Source: JARYLZ01 sp964388275
GTDB lineage: Bacteria; Bacteroidota; Ignavibacteria; SZUA-365
NCBI GenBank assembly: GCA_964388275.1
Contig: CAYLZD010000031.1
Location: 1 to 44,125 of the forward strand
Direction: 5' to 3'
Length of the DNA stretch: 44,125 nt
In this document: in pieces, positions 1 through 9,786 of the stretch
How positions within the stretch are numbered: the stretch's first letter is position 1
Layout of the letters: each line of letters starts with the position of its first letter
Translations under genes and position numbers: made by a program
The notes under the pieces: model-generated
Seen by the model: only the letters and a program-made list of their open reading frames with translations
What the model was told of the DNA's origin: nothing
Databases searched by the model: none

Positions 1-101
1 TGCAATACCGCGCGGGCCGGATCGCCGGCCGCGGCAAGGCGTCGCGGCGCATCGGGGCTGTGCACCGCCACGCCCGCCGGACGCCGCTGCTCCCACTGAA
101 A

Positions 102-119
102 GGACGCCCGGAGGCGTTC
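102..119 (-). terminator. weak hairpin downstream of the receiver gene
   Basis: A 7-bp stem (102-108 with 113-119, one G-T pair) has a 4-base loop. Read on the minus strand it is followed by TTT. It lies about 80 bases past the stop of the minus-strand receiver gene, so it could end that transcript. The U-run is short and the call is tentative. The rest of 1-198 holds no gene I can support. Confidence 0.3.
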
Positions 120-198
120 TCCGGCATCATTCGTGTGTCGCTCGCGCCTTGGGTCAGGAGAAGCGGAGCGATAACGGAATCGAGAGTGTTGTACAATG

Positions 199-633
199 TT
201 ATCTATCCGCAGTACCGGGTGCTCCTGCTTTGCCGATCACGTCGCGCAGCACCTCCCGCAACGCCGATATGCTGATGGGTTTCATCAGGAACCACGTATT
301 CGGATACCGCAGCGATTCCGCTTCATAGTTGGAATAGGCCGTTGTTATGACGGTCAGCGGATACGACGTGTCGAGCTTGTCCAGCACGTCAAATCCTGTT
401 CCCCCGACGATTTCGATGTCGAGGAAAATAATATCAGGCCGCGTGCTCTTGACGAGTGCGACGCTCTCATCGACGGAAGCGGCCTGTCCGACCTCCAGCA
501 GCTCCGGAAAATGCCTTTTAAGTATGCCTGAAAGCGTGTCCCGCGCCCGCTGTTCGTCGTCGACGATAACACAAGTGCTTTGTCTCGATGGTGTCGAGGC
601 GGCTGAGAGGGCAAACTGGTCCGCGCTGTTCAT
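199..633 (-). CDS. stand-alone response-regulator receiver protein (LytTR-type receiver, no output domain)
   Basis: This 144-residue protein is a single CheY-like receiver domain. The acidic DDE cluster is near residue 26, the phospho-acceptor Asp lies in FLDIE, the switch Thr in ITTAY and the conserved Lys in LMKPI. The receiver closely resembles that of the LytTR regulator at 21435-22208. The protein stops right after the last receiver helix, so no DNA-binding domain is present. I chose the ATG at 633 over a GTG at 651 because the decayed copy at 12222-12410 begins at the equivalent Met. It may act as a phosphate sink or protein-interaction regulator, or be a truncated LytTR regulator. It is the last gene of a long minus-strand series. 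No kinase is adjacent, so its partner is unknown; the kinase at 22201-25389 is one candidate. Confidence 0.85.
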   Translation of the reverse strand: MNSADQFALSAASTPSRQSTCVIVDDEQRARDTLSGILKRHFPELLEVGQAASVDESVALVKSTRPDIIFLDIEIVGGTGFDVLDKLDTSYPLTVITTAYSNYEAESLRYPNTWFLMKPISISALREVLRDVIGKAGAPGTADR

Positions 634-742
634 GATGTTAACTCGTGGCACGTGATGGATTGCAATGCATTAATTCATTTCATGACGGCGGCGCCCCGGT
701 CTCGATTCCGTATAGGCATACAATTGCGGGAAGCCGGCCGCG

Positions 743-2899
743 TCAGTCCTGTTTCAGCGTCACTGTGACAGGATCGGAGAGCCGGGACCGGCCGCCGTCC
801 TGCGTCCGCAGGATGATCCTATATGCGATTGTTCCTTTTAACGGGAAATGATCGTCATTCCAGGTGTTTTGCGCCTGGTCGGAAATGATCGCCCGCCGCA
901 TGAGCGGCGCGCCGTCTATCGAACGGTAGAGAAACAGTTCCTGCGCTTCCGCCGTGCGCGGCCGCGTCCAGCCGACTTGGATTTTCTTCGCCGCGGAGTC
1001 GTATCTCGCCATAACGTCGCGCAGACCGGGTCGGACGCCGGTATCGTAAGGGCGAGCGGGCACGATATTGGACATGGCTGAAAGTTGTCCAGAGCTGTCG
1101 ATTGCACGAAGAGCATATAAATATTCGACCGATTTCCGGATATTCTCATCGATGTACAGGTGTTCCTTCGCGTCGAAGACGGCCAGTTTCCTCCAAGCCG
1201 TATCGCTCTTCGATCTGCGAAATAAAATATGCGCGCCTGCATCCCGGCTGCCGCTCGGGATCCATGAAACGGATACCGAGCTGTCCGTCACAAAAACATC
1301 CAAGATAACCGGTGGAACGGGCGGTATCATATCCGGACGATGCACCTCGAGGACCTCCGACACCGCCGATTCGTTATGATTACGGTCGAGGGCCGTTGCC
1401 TGATAATATATCGAGGGTGAAAGAGACCGGACCGTGAGAGTATCGGTGAACGTGGTGTCATTCCCGGCCGGCGCGGCGCCGTCCGTGAAGGATTCCAAGG
1501 CGACCACGAATTCGTGGGAAGGATCGTTGCCCCGGAGTATGCGATATCCCATAAAATCGTGTTCGGTATTCCGTCGCAGTGTGAGGGTCACGATGCCCAT
1601 GGTATCCATCGTTCCGCCTACCCAACGCGGCGCCGCGGGGGGTGTGGAGTCGATCAGCACGGCGTATGCCGGATTTGAGGCGCTGATGTTTCCCGCCGTG
1701 TCCACAGCAAACACCGTGTAATAATTCCGTCCCGTCGCGGCATACGCCGTGTCCGCATATTCCCGGATATCGGGCCCCAGCAGACCCTCATGGATGCGGG
1801 GAAACGCGCCGCGATACAGTGTGTCCCTTCCGACGGTGAATCCTTTGAGATCGGACCCCGCATGATCTTCGATTTTCCATCTCAGCGTGACCGCGCGCGG
1901 AGAGGTATGTTTCGGAGTTTCCAGTATGGGACGCGGGGGAGGACTTCCGTCGCGGCTGGAGGCGACTATCTCCCCCACGATATGCTTCTCGGCGAAACGC
2001 GAGACGCCGATAACTCTGTAGGCATATTGAATGCCGTTTACGACTGAAGTGTCGAGAAAACTGTTCTCCTCCCTCGCTTCAATGCCGGGCCGCATCGCGA
2101 CATACGGCTCTTTGTTCAAGGGCGTGAACTCGCTTTGTCCCCGCCGGGCCCGCTCTATATAATAGCAGGAAAGCAACGTATCGCGCCGCCATCCGATCAG
2201 AATTTTCCCGTCGAGGCCGTCGAACCGGAGTTCGCCCTTATGGATGCTCGGATCGAATCGCTCCGCCTTTACGCGGACGCCGCCGGGAGCGATGTCATAA
2301 GTCGGATGAGGCGAGGCTGTCGTGATGCGATAGAGATACTCCTTGGAGGGCGTGATATTCCTGTCGTTATAGGAAAGTCCGATCCCGGAGGCGGCCGCAC
2401 GGTGCAAATCCGCGGAGATCAGCAGAATGCCGAAGCGCGTCAATTCCCTCCGCCGAGCTTCGACAAGCATCGCCAATTCGTTCTTCTCCGGATTAACGGA
2501 CGATGCGTCTTCGCCCATTTCCTCGAGCAGCGAGTATGCGACCTCGCAGTAGATTTCGTTTAGGGTGTCCTCCCGCGGCGCGGCCGTGTAGGCATGCCAT
2601 TCGGCTTGCGTCCATGGCAGCACCGGTCTCTCCGTCAGTCGCACGTAAGCCCCGGGGCGGCCGCGGATCACCTCGGCGCGATCGACGTGATATCCGACGT
2701 TTCGGCCGTGACGGAACGCGGCGTTCCGAGTGGGTATCCAGCGGAGACGGATGGATTCCGTGCCGGGCAATGCGAACGCCTTTATTGCCGCGGCCGGCCT
2801 CTCGCCTCCGATATCGCCGGGTTCCGTTCCGTCAATTGACTGTGTCCTGACTGCAGTCTCACCAACCAGCAGAAAAACGAGAACAAGGAGTGATTTCAT
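743..2899 (-). CDS. secreted fibronectin type III-repeat protein, companion of the TANFOR-like protein
   Basis: This 718-residue exported protein starts with a short signal peptide (MKSLLVLVFLLVG...). The ATG at 2899 gives that signal directly; an open frame upstream adds only an unlikely Arg-rich extension. The mature part is a string of beta-sandwich segments of FN3 type, with repeated signatures such as SIRLRW, GKILIGW, VTLRWK, VSVSWI and IQVGW opening each unit and Y.Y.V/Y.Y.A strands near their ends (about six units). There is no T9SS CTD and no catalytic motif. It starts 28 bases after the stop of the 1652-residue gene, so the two are almost certainly co-transcribed. From memory of the family, FN3 proteins of this size sit beside TANFOR-domain giants in other Bacteroidota. 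A role in a surface complex is inference. Confidence 0.8.
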   Translation of the reverse strand: MKSLLVLVFLLVGETAVRTQSIDGTEPGDIGGERPAAAIKAFALPGTESIRLRWIPTRNAAFRHGRNVGYHVDRAEVIRGRPGAYVRLTERPVLPWTQAEWHAYTAAPREDTLNEIYCEVAYSLLEEMGEDASSVNPEKNELAMLVEARRRELTRFGILLISADLHRAAASGIGLSYNDRNITPSKEYLYRITTASPHPTYDIAPGGVRVKAERFDPSIHKGELRFDGLDGKILIGWRRDTLLSCYYIERARRGQSEFTPLNKEPYVAMRPGIEAREENSFLDTSVVNGIQYAYRVIGVSRFAEKHIVGEIVASSRDGSPPPRPILETPKHTSPRAVTLRWKIEDHAGSDLKGFTVGRDTLYRGAFPRIHEGLLGPDIREYADTAYAATGRNYYTVFAVDTAGNISASNPAYAVLIDSTPPAAPRWVGGTMDTMGIVTLTLRRNTEHDFMGYRILRGNDPSHEFVVALESFTDGAAPAGNDTTFTDTLTVRSLSPSIYYQATALDRNHNESAVSEVLEVHRPDMIPPVPPVILDVFVTDSSVSVSWIPSGSRDAGAHILFRRSKSDTAWRKLAVFDAKEHLYIDENIRKSVEYLYALRAIDSSGQLSAMSNIVPARPYDTGVRPGLRDVMARYDSAAKKIQVGWTRPRTAEAQELFLYRSIDGAPLMRRAIISDQAQNTWNDDHFPLKGTIAYRIILRTQDGGRSRLSDPVTVTLKQD

Positions 2900-2927
2900 G
2901 GCGCTGATCCTGATGGTAATGAGTATG

Positions 2928-5900
2928 TCACGGCGCACTGGAAGGCCCCGCTGATGCGCCGCGCTTTCCCTTCGCGTCGGCCGGCGCACCGCGCTTTGCG
3001 TTCCGGTCGACCGGCGCGCCCGGCGCATCCGAACTGGGCGCCGCCGTCTTGCCGGTCGAAAATCGGATGACTCGATGCTCTTTCATCGGTGTTCCATCGC
3101 TCCGCTTCAGCGGACGCCATCTCAGGGGAGAAGCCGCATCTCCCTTTCCATCTCCGGCGACGACATAGGCCTCATAGAGCTCGGCTGTTATTCGAAAGCG
3201 GTAATGAGTGCTGTCGGCGAACGGGATGGGTGCGCGGGGCGCTTTCCCGACCGCTCCGGATAGTTTGTACGTGTATTCTCCCATCGCGTCCGCGTGAGGA
3301 CTGGTCCATACTCCGTTGGATCCATGCATCGTTACCGTGCCCGATGCCGGCCTCGAAACCATATCGGATGCCGGCACGGGTACCATGCTGGATGCCGGTA
3401 CCATGCTGGATGCCGGCGCCGCGATCACGTTGAATGCCGGTGTCGCAACCACCTTGAACGTGCGGGTTTTAAAGGAGCCGTCCGGCTGCCTTTCCTGCAC
3501 CTCAAACGGCTGTTCCGGTGGAATCGCGAACATGACGCCGACACCGCGGGACGGTGGGACATCCGAGGCGTGATCGTTCGGATTGATGCCGAGAATCAGT
3601 TCGCCTATTCCCGCCGCCGCATCCTCCGCCGTGTATGACGGCTCTTCCTGGTTTTGCGGAGCTGCCGGCACGCAGGGAGTGCCGAGCGTAAAATCGACCA
3701 GAAACTGGCCGTCGTGATCGTCGTCGCCGATGTCGACATATCCGCCGACTTGGCCGGCGACCCACCAGGGATTGGGAAAACCCGCCATCACCCAGCCGCC
3801 GATCCCGAGTCCGAACAGCTTGAAGTATTTGCCGTCGCAGCACCAGAGACAGCAATTCGTGGTCCATTCCGACCCGCATGGCGGTTTGGAACTCGGTTTT
3901 ATATCGATGCCGACTTCCCCGGTAAACCACGCCGCGACGCCGCCCTGCGCATACCATCCGTTAAGCCCGAACGGAGATGCGCCGCACTGGGCAGTCGTGT
4001 ACTTGAGCAGGGACATATCGACTTCGAAACCTGCGTTATACGACAGTTTCAGCCAGGCGCGATTCCACAAATGCTTATCCCATGTGCCCGCGCTCGAAAC
4101 GCCTATTCCGAACATCATGCCCTGCCCCTTTGAGACAGATGGATGAGGGGAGGGAATGAGTCCAAGATACTCCGATGGATTCAGACCGACGGATTGCAAT
4201 CCCGTCTTCGTGGTGGATTGGAAACCCACTTGACCGGGCATAGTGATCGCATTTCCGAAAGTCAGGTATTCCCATACATCGATAGAATTGAACAATCGTA
4301 CCGTATTCGGCCGATCAGGCGTTCCCAGTTCGAAACACCATTTGTTGTTCACCCCGTCGAGACCGAGGCGCAGCCTGATCGGTGTCGGCGTCGCGATGGG
4401 CGCCTTGTTGACTGAAGCATCGACATTCATTTCGAACAGCTTATCCGGAGGGGTATAATCCGCAATGACACTGCCGACGACGGGGGCGCAGGAGGGATCG
4501 GAAATACGCTCCAGTATGGATGCTCCCGCCCAGAATTCACCGCTGAACACCAGTTTGTTCAATCCTCCGCTCTCGCTGAATTCGCCCGCGATACCGACAT
4601 CGGCGTTGAACGTCTTGGGTTTGGGAGTCACGCCCAGTGTCGCCAGCACCTTGAAACCGAAACCGCTGCCCGGGTCGGGTTGAAGATTGGATGCCGGTAT
4701 CGCATCGGCAATCTGGGCCGCCGAGGAATTCTGCTGCTCCGCTTCGGCCGCGGCCTGAGCGATGGCGCTCGTTCCGCCGCCGGCGCCTTGATCAGACATA
4801 TGCCTCCAGGCCCCCGCCCCGAAACCGAAAAACGCGATCCCGGGAAGAAACGGAATTCCGGGCGGCGGGATCACGGCCTTCGCATCAACATACCAGTACC
4901 TATACCTTTGCTGGGCTTTGTAATTCGTGGATCCGAATCTGACGTCGGCGGTCGCCCCCATGCCGAGAGACGGAAAAGCCGCTTTCACGCTCCCGAAAAA
5001 GCCGTCCCCGAATACATTGTCTCCGCTGACGAAGCCCGCCTTTCCGTTGAACTTCACCGCGGGGAGGTTTACGAGCAATGATATTGTGTCGAGACGAACG
5101 GGACCGATCACCGGTTTAAGTCGAACGAGTTTCATGTTCTGCAGAGTCCCGAGTATGGAGGAGACGCCGGAAATGGAAACATTCTCGGCCTTCAGTCCCG
5201 CTTCCACGCTGAGCGTCGTGCGGCCGCTGATCTTGCCCTGATCGAGCGACAGCACAATTCCGGTCGTGAGCCCCCCTCGCAGCAACTCTCCGGCTGCCGG
5301 CGCGACTTCCTTGAAGTCGACATCTTCTAGAGAGAACGGGAACCAGGCGAGACGCTTCTGAGGACTGGCGAAGCTCCATACGCCTTCAGAGAACGAGACC
5401 GCGCCGTCCGTCGACATCGACAGCGAGAGATTCTCGAAAGAGGTCTCGAAATTCACGTTGAAAAGATTGCCGAGTTTGAGGTCGGCCCAGTGAAACTCTC
5501 CATTCAGGGCGATGTCGAATGAAACGGGGAAATCCAATTTGAGCGAGATGTTGGAAGTCGGGCACAGAGTGAGCTCGGCGCCATGGAAAAACCTGGCGGT
5601 AATCGGCGCCGCAGGATACACCACGGCGGAAAACGTCCCGCCTTCGCCCCGGATCATCTTGTACTCGAGTGTGTTTTGATCCCCCTCTTCCGCTATCGGA
5701 AGCAGCACCCTGCCCCTGGCGTAAAAGGATTCCACGCTTCCTGCGACCATGCTGAGCAGGACGGTATCGATGCTCGCGGCGAGCCCGCCCATATGTGCGC
5801 CGGCCGGACCGAGAAGATTTTTCGCGAAGACCCGTCCGGTTATTCCGAAGTTGCGCCCGATGATCATATCGGATACATGAATTGCGACCGGCTCTTCCGG

Positions 5901-7886
5901 AGCGGCGTACTCTCTGATTCCGTCGGGAAGAAAGATTTTTGCATCCTGCAGCGAGAATCCCTGAAACGCCTCCGATGCATCTATCGTTGATGGAAGATTC
6001 GCCGGAAAGACGATGCTCGAAGGATTCCGCGACAGCGAATGATCGAATGAGGCTGACTGAATTTCGAGTTGCATTCCTCCGGAGCCGGTGATTTGCGATC
6101 GCGCGAGCGTCAAATCCTCCGCAATCCAGTCATTCCAATCTTCGATGGACGCGCGGACGGTCATGGCGGCGCGGCCTCCCGCTTCATCGGGCGCTGGAGT
6201 GAGCCATGTTCGTGGAAACTCGAACTTCATGTCCAGGTTGAGCTCGCGGAAACCTTTGCAGTCCCATGCCACGGTCGTGCCTTCCGCCTCGTCCGTTTCC
6301 GGAAGCATGACCATCCGGTATGAATCCCCGTTCGGGATGTTTCCGATGAGGGTGATCGTTTCGACGAGCCCGAGAGCGACGTCGCTGGATGGCCCGCCCG
6401 GCGACACAGGCACGTCTGTCGCCTTGAAGGCCAGCCCGTCGTTCGCTCCCATGTCGAGCGGAAAATAGAGTGATGCGGCGGCCGTGGCGCCGGTTGCAGT
6501 GAATTTCATCTCGCAGATCGCGATGGTGATGCCGGCGGCATTGTTCAAGCCGAACGGGAGCGTTACTTTCTTTGCGGCATACTCCTCGTAGGTATCGCTG
6601 ATGATGTCGCTCATCGATGTCGTCAGCTTATTGAGCAATCCCCCGGCCGCGGCCGACTTCAGATAATTATCGATGGAGGCCACGAAGTTCTTGCTCCATG
6701 GCCAGAGCGCGGCATTCATGCCGATCCATCCCTGCAGGGTTGTTCCGATGGACTGGGGATCGTCTACCTTCGCGAGCACCTCTCCCTCGAATACTTGATT
6801 CCCGGTATTGATCTTGATCCCGGAGAAAACCACCGTCATCGGCGCCTTGAGCCAGGGGATGTAGATGATTCCGTTCCCGGACAGACTTGACGACGATCCG
6901 CTCGCTTCCGCGATGAACATGTCGAATAATCCCACCTTCACTTTCTGCTGCAGCAACTGCGCGGCGGTCATCGATGAAGCGGTCGTGCTGCTCGGCGCCT
7001 CCGGGACGAATGTCGCGGAGCCGCACGATTCAGACACTACACGCAATGTGCTTCCGCCGGCTGTCTCCTCCCGCAGAGACAGAGTGAAGGGCTCCGCGTA
7101 TCCATCCGCTGCGCCGATCGCTCTCCCCTGCTCATCCAACGCGCGCACCGTCCAGACGTATTCGCCCACCCTGCCGGGCAGCGGATATTCCGGAGGCCAG
7201 ACGAGCCGGTTTACACCGGCGACTTCCCTGTCGAGTATCGGCTGGTTGACCTTGAAGGCCTGCATCGCCCTTTGTCCTTGCAGCACTTCGAACACCTGCA
7301 ACCTGTACCTGACCGGGAACGGAGGAGCGGGCGTCACGGGCGTCCAGCGGAAGGCGGGGCGTTCCAGCGGCTGAAGCACGGCTTCATCCGGAGGCGCGAG
7401 CAGTATCGGACCCTGATAATCCGTCAGCATGAAGCCGGCGCATCGCTCCTCCGTGAGCGGTGCGCCGTCCGGTTTCAACAACCTGACGCATAGCTGGTAA
7501 GCTCCCGAGGGCAGCATGCCGGTTTTCACCGCCGTGTTCTTCGCTTCGCCGAAAAAGTCCACCGCGTCAAAGGGGATTATCCTGTCGGCATAGTGTACGC
7601 TCGTCCCCGATGGAAACGATTCCACGCGCATCGAATTATCCTTCGTCTGCGCGACAAGGTCGCCGTCTTTCAGCAGGCCGGCGCGGATCTTCGCCTGAAC
7701 CGGAGTCCGTCCGGCGTTCGTGACGGTCAGAATCACGGTTTCCCGGCGGGTCTTCCACGAATTCAGGTACGGACTCGGTCGCGGCGAGGCCGTGACGGTG
7801 ATCGATATCTCCTGAGCCAGGCAGGCGGAGGCCGTGCAGAGCGCTGCGAGCAGCGCTGTCATGCCGTGTTCGATGATCCTGTTCAT
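2928..7886 (-). CDS. giant secreted TANFOR-domain-like protein
   Basis: This 1652-residue exported protein begins with a signal peptide (MNRIIEHGMTALLAALC..., cleavage near CLAQE). The ATG at 7886 fits that signal; the open frame runs about 130 codons further upstream but overlaps the barrel gene. Residues about 25-165 match what I recall of the N-terminus of TANFOR-domain proteins: SPYLNSW, then LPSGAY.LCVRLL and a Cys before a proline-rich PPDEAVLQPL linker. An FN3-like segment with FRWTP and YVWTVRAL follows. The long middle (about 300-1400) is beta- and glycine-rich with few recognisable motifs. A Cys cluster (NCCLWCC) lies near residue 1355. A short Pro-Ala-Ser-Met repeat and a low-complexity Ala/Gly/Lys tail end the protein. 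There is no T9SS CTD. It sits between the barrel and FN3 genes, which suggests a surface-exposed complex. Confidence 0.78.
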   Translation of the reverse strand: MNRIIEHGMTALLAALCTASACLAQEISITVTASPRPSPYLNSWKTRRETVILTVTNAGRTPVQAKIRAGLLKDGDLVAQTKDNSMRVESFPSGTSVHYADRIIPFDAVDFFGEAKNTAVKTGMLPSGAYQLCVRLLKPDGAPLTEERCAGFMLTDYQGPILLAPPDEAVLQPLERPAFRWTPVTPAPPFPVRYRLQVFEVLQGQRAMQAFKVNQPILDREVAGVNRLVWPPEYPLPGRVGEYVWTVRALDEQGRAIGAADGYAEPFTLSLREETAGGSTLRVVSESCGSATFVPEAPSSTTASSMTAAQLLQQKVKVGLFDMFIAEASGSSSSLSGNGIIYIPWLKAPMTVVFSGIKINTGNQVFEGEVLAKVDDPQSIGTTLQGWIGMNAALWPWSKNFVASIDNYLKSAAAGGLLNKLTTSMSDIISDTYEEYAAKKVTLPFGLNNAAGITIAICEMKFTATGATAAASLYFPLDMGANDGLAFKATDVPVSPGGPSSDVALGLVETITLIGNIPNGDSYRMVMLPETDEAEGTTVAWDCKGFRELNLDMKFEFPRTWLTPAPDEAGGRAAMTVRASIEDWNDWIAEDLTLARSQITGSGGMQLEIQSASFDHSLSRNPSSIVFPANLPSTIDASEAFQGFSLQDAKIFLPDGIREYAAPEEPVAIHVSDMIIGRNFGITGRVFAKNLLGPAGAHMGGLAASIDTVLLSMVAGSVESFYARGRVLLPIAEEGDQNTLEYKMIRGEGGTFSAVVYPAAPITARFFHGAELTLCPTSNISLKLDFPVSFDIALNGEFHWADLKLGNLFNVNFETSFENLSLSMSTDGAVSFSEGVWSFASPQKRLAWFPFSLEDVDFKEVAPAAGELLRGGLTTGIVLSLDQGKISGRTTLSVEAGLKAENVSISGVSSILGTLQNMKLVRLKPVIGPVRLDTISLLVNLPAVKFNGKAGFVSGDNVFGDGFFGSVKAAFPSLGMGATADVRFGSTNYKAQQRYRYWYVDAKAVIPPPGIPFLPGIAFFGFGAGAWRHMSDQGAGGGTSAIAQAAAEAEQQNSSAAQIADAIPASNLQPDPGSGFGFKVLATLGVTPKPKTFNADVGIAGEFSESGGLNKLVFSGEFWAGASILERISDPSCAPVVGSVIADYTPPDKLFEMNVDASVNKAPIATPTPIRLRLGLDGVNNKWCFELGTPDRPNTVRLFNSIDVWEYLTFGNAITMPGQVGFQSTTKTGLQSVGLNPSEYLGLIPSPHPSVSKGQGMMFGIGVSSAGTWDKHLWNRAWLKLSYNAGFEVDMSLLKYTTAQCGASPFGLNGWYAQGGVAAWFTGEVGIDIKPSSKPPCGSEWTTNCCLWCCDGKYFKLFGLGIGGWVMAGFPNPWWVAGQVGGYVDIGDDDHDGQFLVDFTLGTPCVPAAPQNQEEPSYTAEDAAAGIGELILGINPNDHASDVPPSRGVGVMFAIPPEQPFEVQERQPDGSFKTRTFKVVATPAFNVIAAPASSMVPASSMVPVPASDMVSRPASGTVTMHGSNGVWTSPHADAMGEYTYKLSGAVGKAPRAPIPFADSTHYRFRITAELYEAYVVAGDGKGDAASPLRWRPLKRSDGTPMKEHRVIRFSTGKTAAPSSDAPGAPVDRNAKRGAPADAKGKRGASAGPSSAP
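3342..3450 (-). repeat. short in-frame tandem repeat in the TANFOR-like gene
   Basis: Six near-copies of a unit centred on GATGCCGG occur within about 110 bases. Two adjacent copies are perfect 18-mers (3379-3396 and 3397-3414). On the coding strand they encode repeated Pro-Ala-Ser-Met/Gly-Val segments. Unit lengths are multiples of three, so changes in copy number would keep the frame. Confidence 0.85.
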
Positions 7887-7924
7887 GTATGATTCTTCCT
7901 GATCGAAATTCGGCGGCGTGATAA

Positions 7925-9685
7925 TCAGAACGCCGTCGAGATCGACATTTCTATGTGGGTTTCGCTGAATGAGACGCCCGGACGCGCCGAGCCGTAGCTG
8001 TAACTGTGGCTCGTGCCCGTCAGACTCAATGCCGTAGCGGAAGTGACGTTGCACAGCACGCCGAGCCGGAACAGCCATTGAGTGTCCCCGGTGAACCGCG
8101 CCAGGGAATTGCTGGAATACGTCATCGATATCGACGGCTGCACCATCCCATCGAAGAACCGGTACGAGGCGCCGATACTGCCGCTGAACAGCATCAACTC
8201 GTTGTCCGGAATGTCGTTCGTCATGCAGCTCAGCGTGACGGAACCGTTCAGGGGAAGCTCCGTGAACGCGGCGAGACACATTGCCGTCACGCTCTGCGTA
8301 TTGTTGGCCGTTTCTCTGTTCGTCATGGTGTTCAACTCGTTGTACGCGTCAAGCGACCAGCTCAGGGACACGGTATTCACGACCGCGCTCGAGGTAATGA
8401 CGAAGGTGGGAGAGAGAGAGAACGAGTTGGTGATCATGTCCAACTTCAGCGTGTCCACCGCCATCCGGTTGCGGATTCCGTAGTTCGCGTAGCGCGCGTT
8501 GAAGGAGATGTTCTCGGTCACCATCGAAAATGCGTTGAAGGAGCCGATGAGCTGATGCGAGGTGCTTGCCTTGGTTTTCGAAAGATTGTTGGTGCGGTAC
8601 CCGATGGACGCGTTCATGTTGAGTCTGTTCGAGAAGAGCTTCGCGAACGGCGCCAGCAGAATATCCATCCTGTCGGGCTGCATGTGCGGAAATGCCGGAG
8701 AGAAGTAGCCCGCGCCGACATACTTGCCGCCCGCCTTGAAACCCCACTCTTTCCCGGAGTAAGTGAACATCATGGTCCCGGCATAATCCGTGGATGACGA
8801 TACGCGGTGCTTGAATATCGACTGCGGAACGTGGCTGGATGCGCCGGTAATGGCGGCGTCCATGTCCCGCGTGAACGCCGAAGCGGCGATCTCGCCGGCA
8901 AGCGAAGCGTGTTCTGAAAGTCCGATCCGGAAATCGCTCGTCACCACCAGCCCCTCCTGGGGGGCCGTTTCCGTCGGTCTTGCCGTGATCGAGAACGGAT
9001 CGTCCTTTGCGCGGACCACGTTCAGGTCCACATAGGAGTCCTCCGGATTACCATACCCGACCTTTGCCGCGTACATGCGCCGCGCGTACGCGCCCCTGAC
9101 ACCTCGGATCGTGTCCGCTTCTACAGCACGCTGCGTGGTCCCGCCGTTGACCGCGAGGCGGAAATTCCCGGGTTTGAGTTCGAGGCCCAGGCCGAAAAGC
9201 TGTTCGTCTCCTGTCGACAGTTCCGAATACCGCGGCACGTGGCTTCCTATCGAGGCCTGCGCCCAGCCGACGCGCGGCGTGAAGCTGAGCATGCCGATGT
9301 TGTTCATCGGATTCTGCAGGAATTGTATGAAGGTCGGCGCGACGACCGACGTCGTGGTTGTGTTGGTTTCCCGCGACGAGAGCATGATGTTCAACGGCAG
9401 ACTCGCCAGATCGCCGATATTTATCACCGGATTGAAAAGCAGACGCCAGAGATTCGCAGGCCCGCGGGCGCGCTCCGCGCCGTCAGGGGTTGCGGAAATG
9501 CCATACACATCCCCGGTCAGCGTGAGTGACCCGCCGACAGAAAGGAGACTCCGCTCGATGCCCGTTTTGTCCTGAGAACGGACCTGCATGACGGCGCAAA
9601 GCGCGAGACAGAGGAATGCCGGCATGCGGCATTTTACCGTCGCCGAAACGTTATATGCTTGCCATGTCCGGCTGCGTCGCCTCAT
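7925..9685 (-). CDS. predicted outer-membrane beta-barrel protein
   Basis: The protein is about 586 residues with an N-terminal signal (hydrophobic stretch PAFLCLALCAVM then VRSQ). The start is uncertain: ATGs at 9715, 9685 and 9625 are all in frame and none has a convincing ribosome site. I chose 9685 because it supplies a basic n-region. After the signal the sequence alternates polar and hydrophobic residues with many aromatic strand ends (for example GKEWGFKAGGKYVGAGYF and SASFN-type strands). It closes with a strand ending in Phe (MSISTAF), typical of barrels inserted by BamA. It lies 39 bases before the TANFOR-like gene on the same strand and probably forms its outer-membrane anchor or export partner. 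I do not recognise a named family. Confidence 0.72.
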   Translation of the reverse strand: MRRRSRTWQAYNVSATVKCRMPAFLCLALCAVMQVRSQDKTGIERSLLSVGGSLTLTGDVYGISATPDGAERARGPANLWRLLFNPVINIGDLASLPLNIMLSSRETNTTTTSVVAPTFIQFLQNPMNNIGMLSFTPRVGWAQASIGSHVPRYSELSTGDEQLFGLGLELKPGNFRLAVNGGTTQRAVEADTIRGVRGAYARRMYAAKVGYGNPEDSYVDLNVVRAKDDPFSITARPTETAPQEGLVVTSDFRIGLSEHASLAGEIAASAFTRDMDAAITGASSHVPQSIFKHRVSSSTDYAGTMMFTYSGKEWGFKAGGKYVGAGYFSPAFPHMQPDRMDILLAPFAKLFSNRLNMNASIGYRTNNLSKTKASTSHQLIGSFNAFSMVTENISFNARYANYGIRNRMAVDTLKLDMITNSFSLSPTFVITSSAVVNTVSLSWSLDAYNELNTMTNRETANNTQSVTAMCLAAFTELPLNGSVTLSCMTNDIPDNELMLFSGSIGASYRFFDGMVQPSISMTYSSNSLARFTGDTQWLFRLGVLCNVTSATALSLTGTSHSYSYGSARPGVSFSETHIEMSISTAF

Positions 9686-9786
9686 ATCACGAACACGGAA
9701 CGCTGACGTTTTCATGGATAAATGGAGCCGATCGGCATGCGGATTGATACCGGTTTTCAGATAGCGACTCGAGCGCCGCAACATGC

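Noticed and set aside
3342..3450. CRISPR-like array
   Set aside because: The units are short, adjacent and without spacers, and lie in frame within a coding region.
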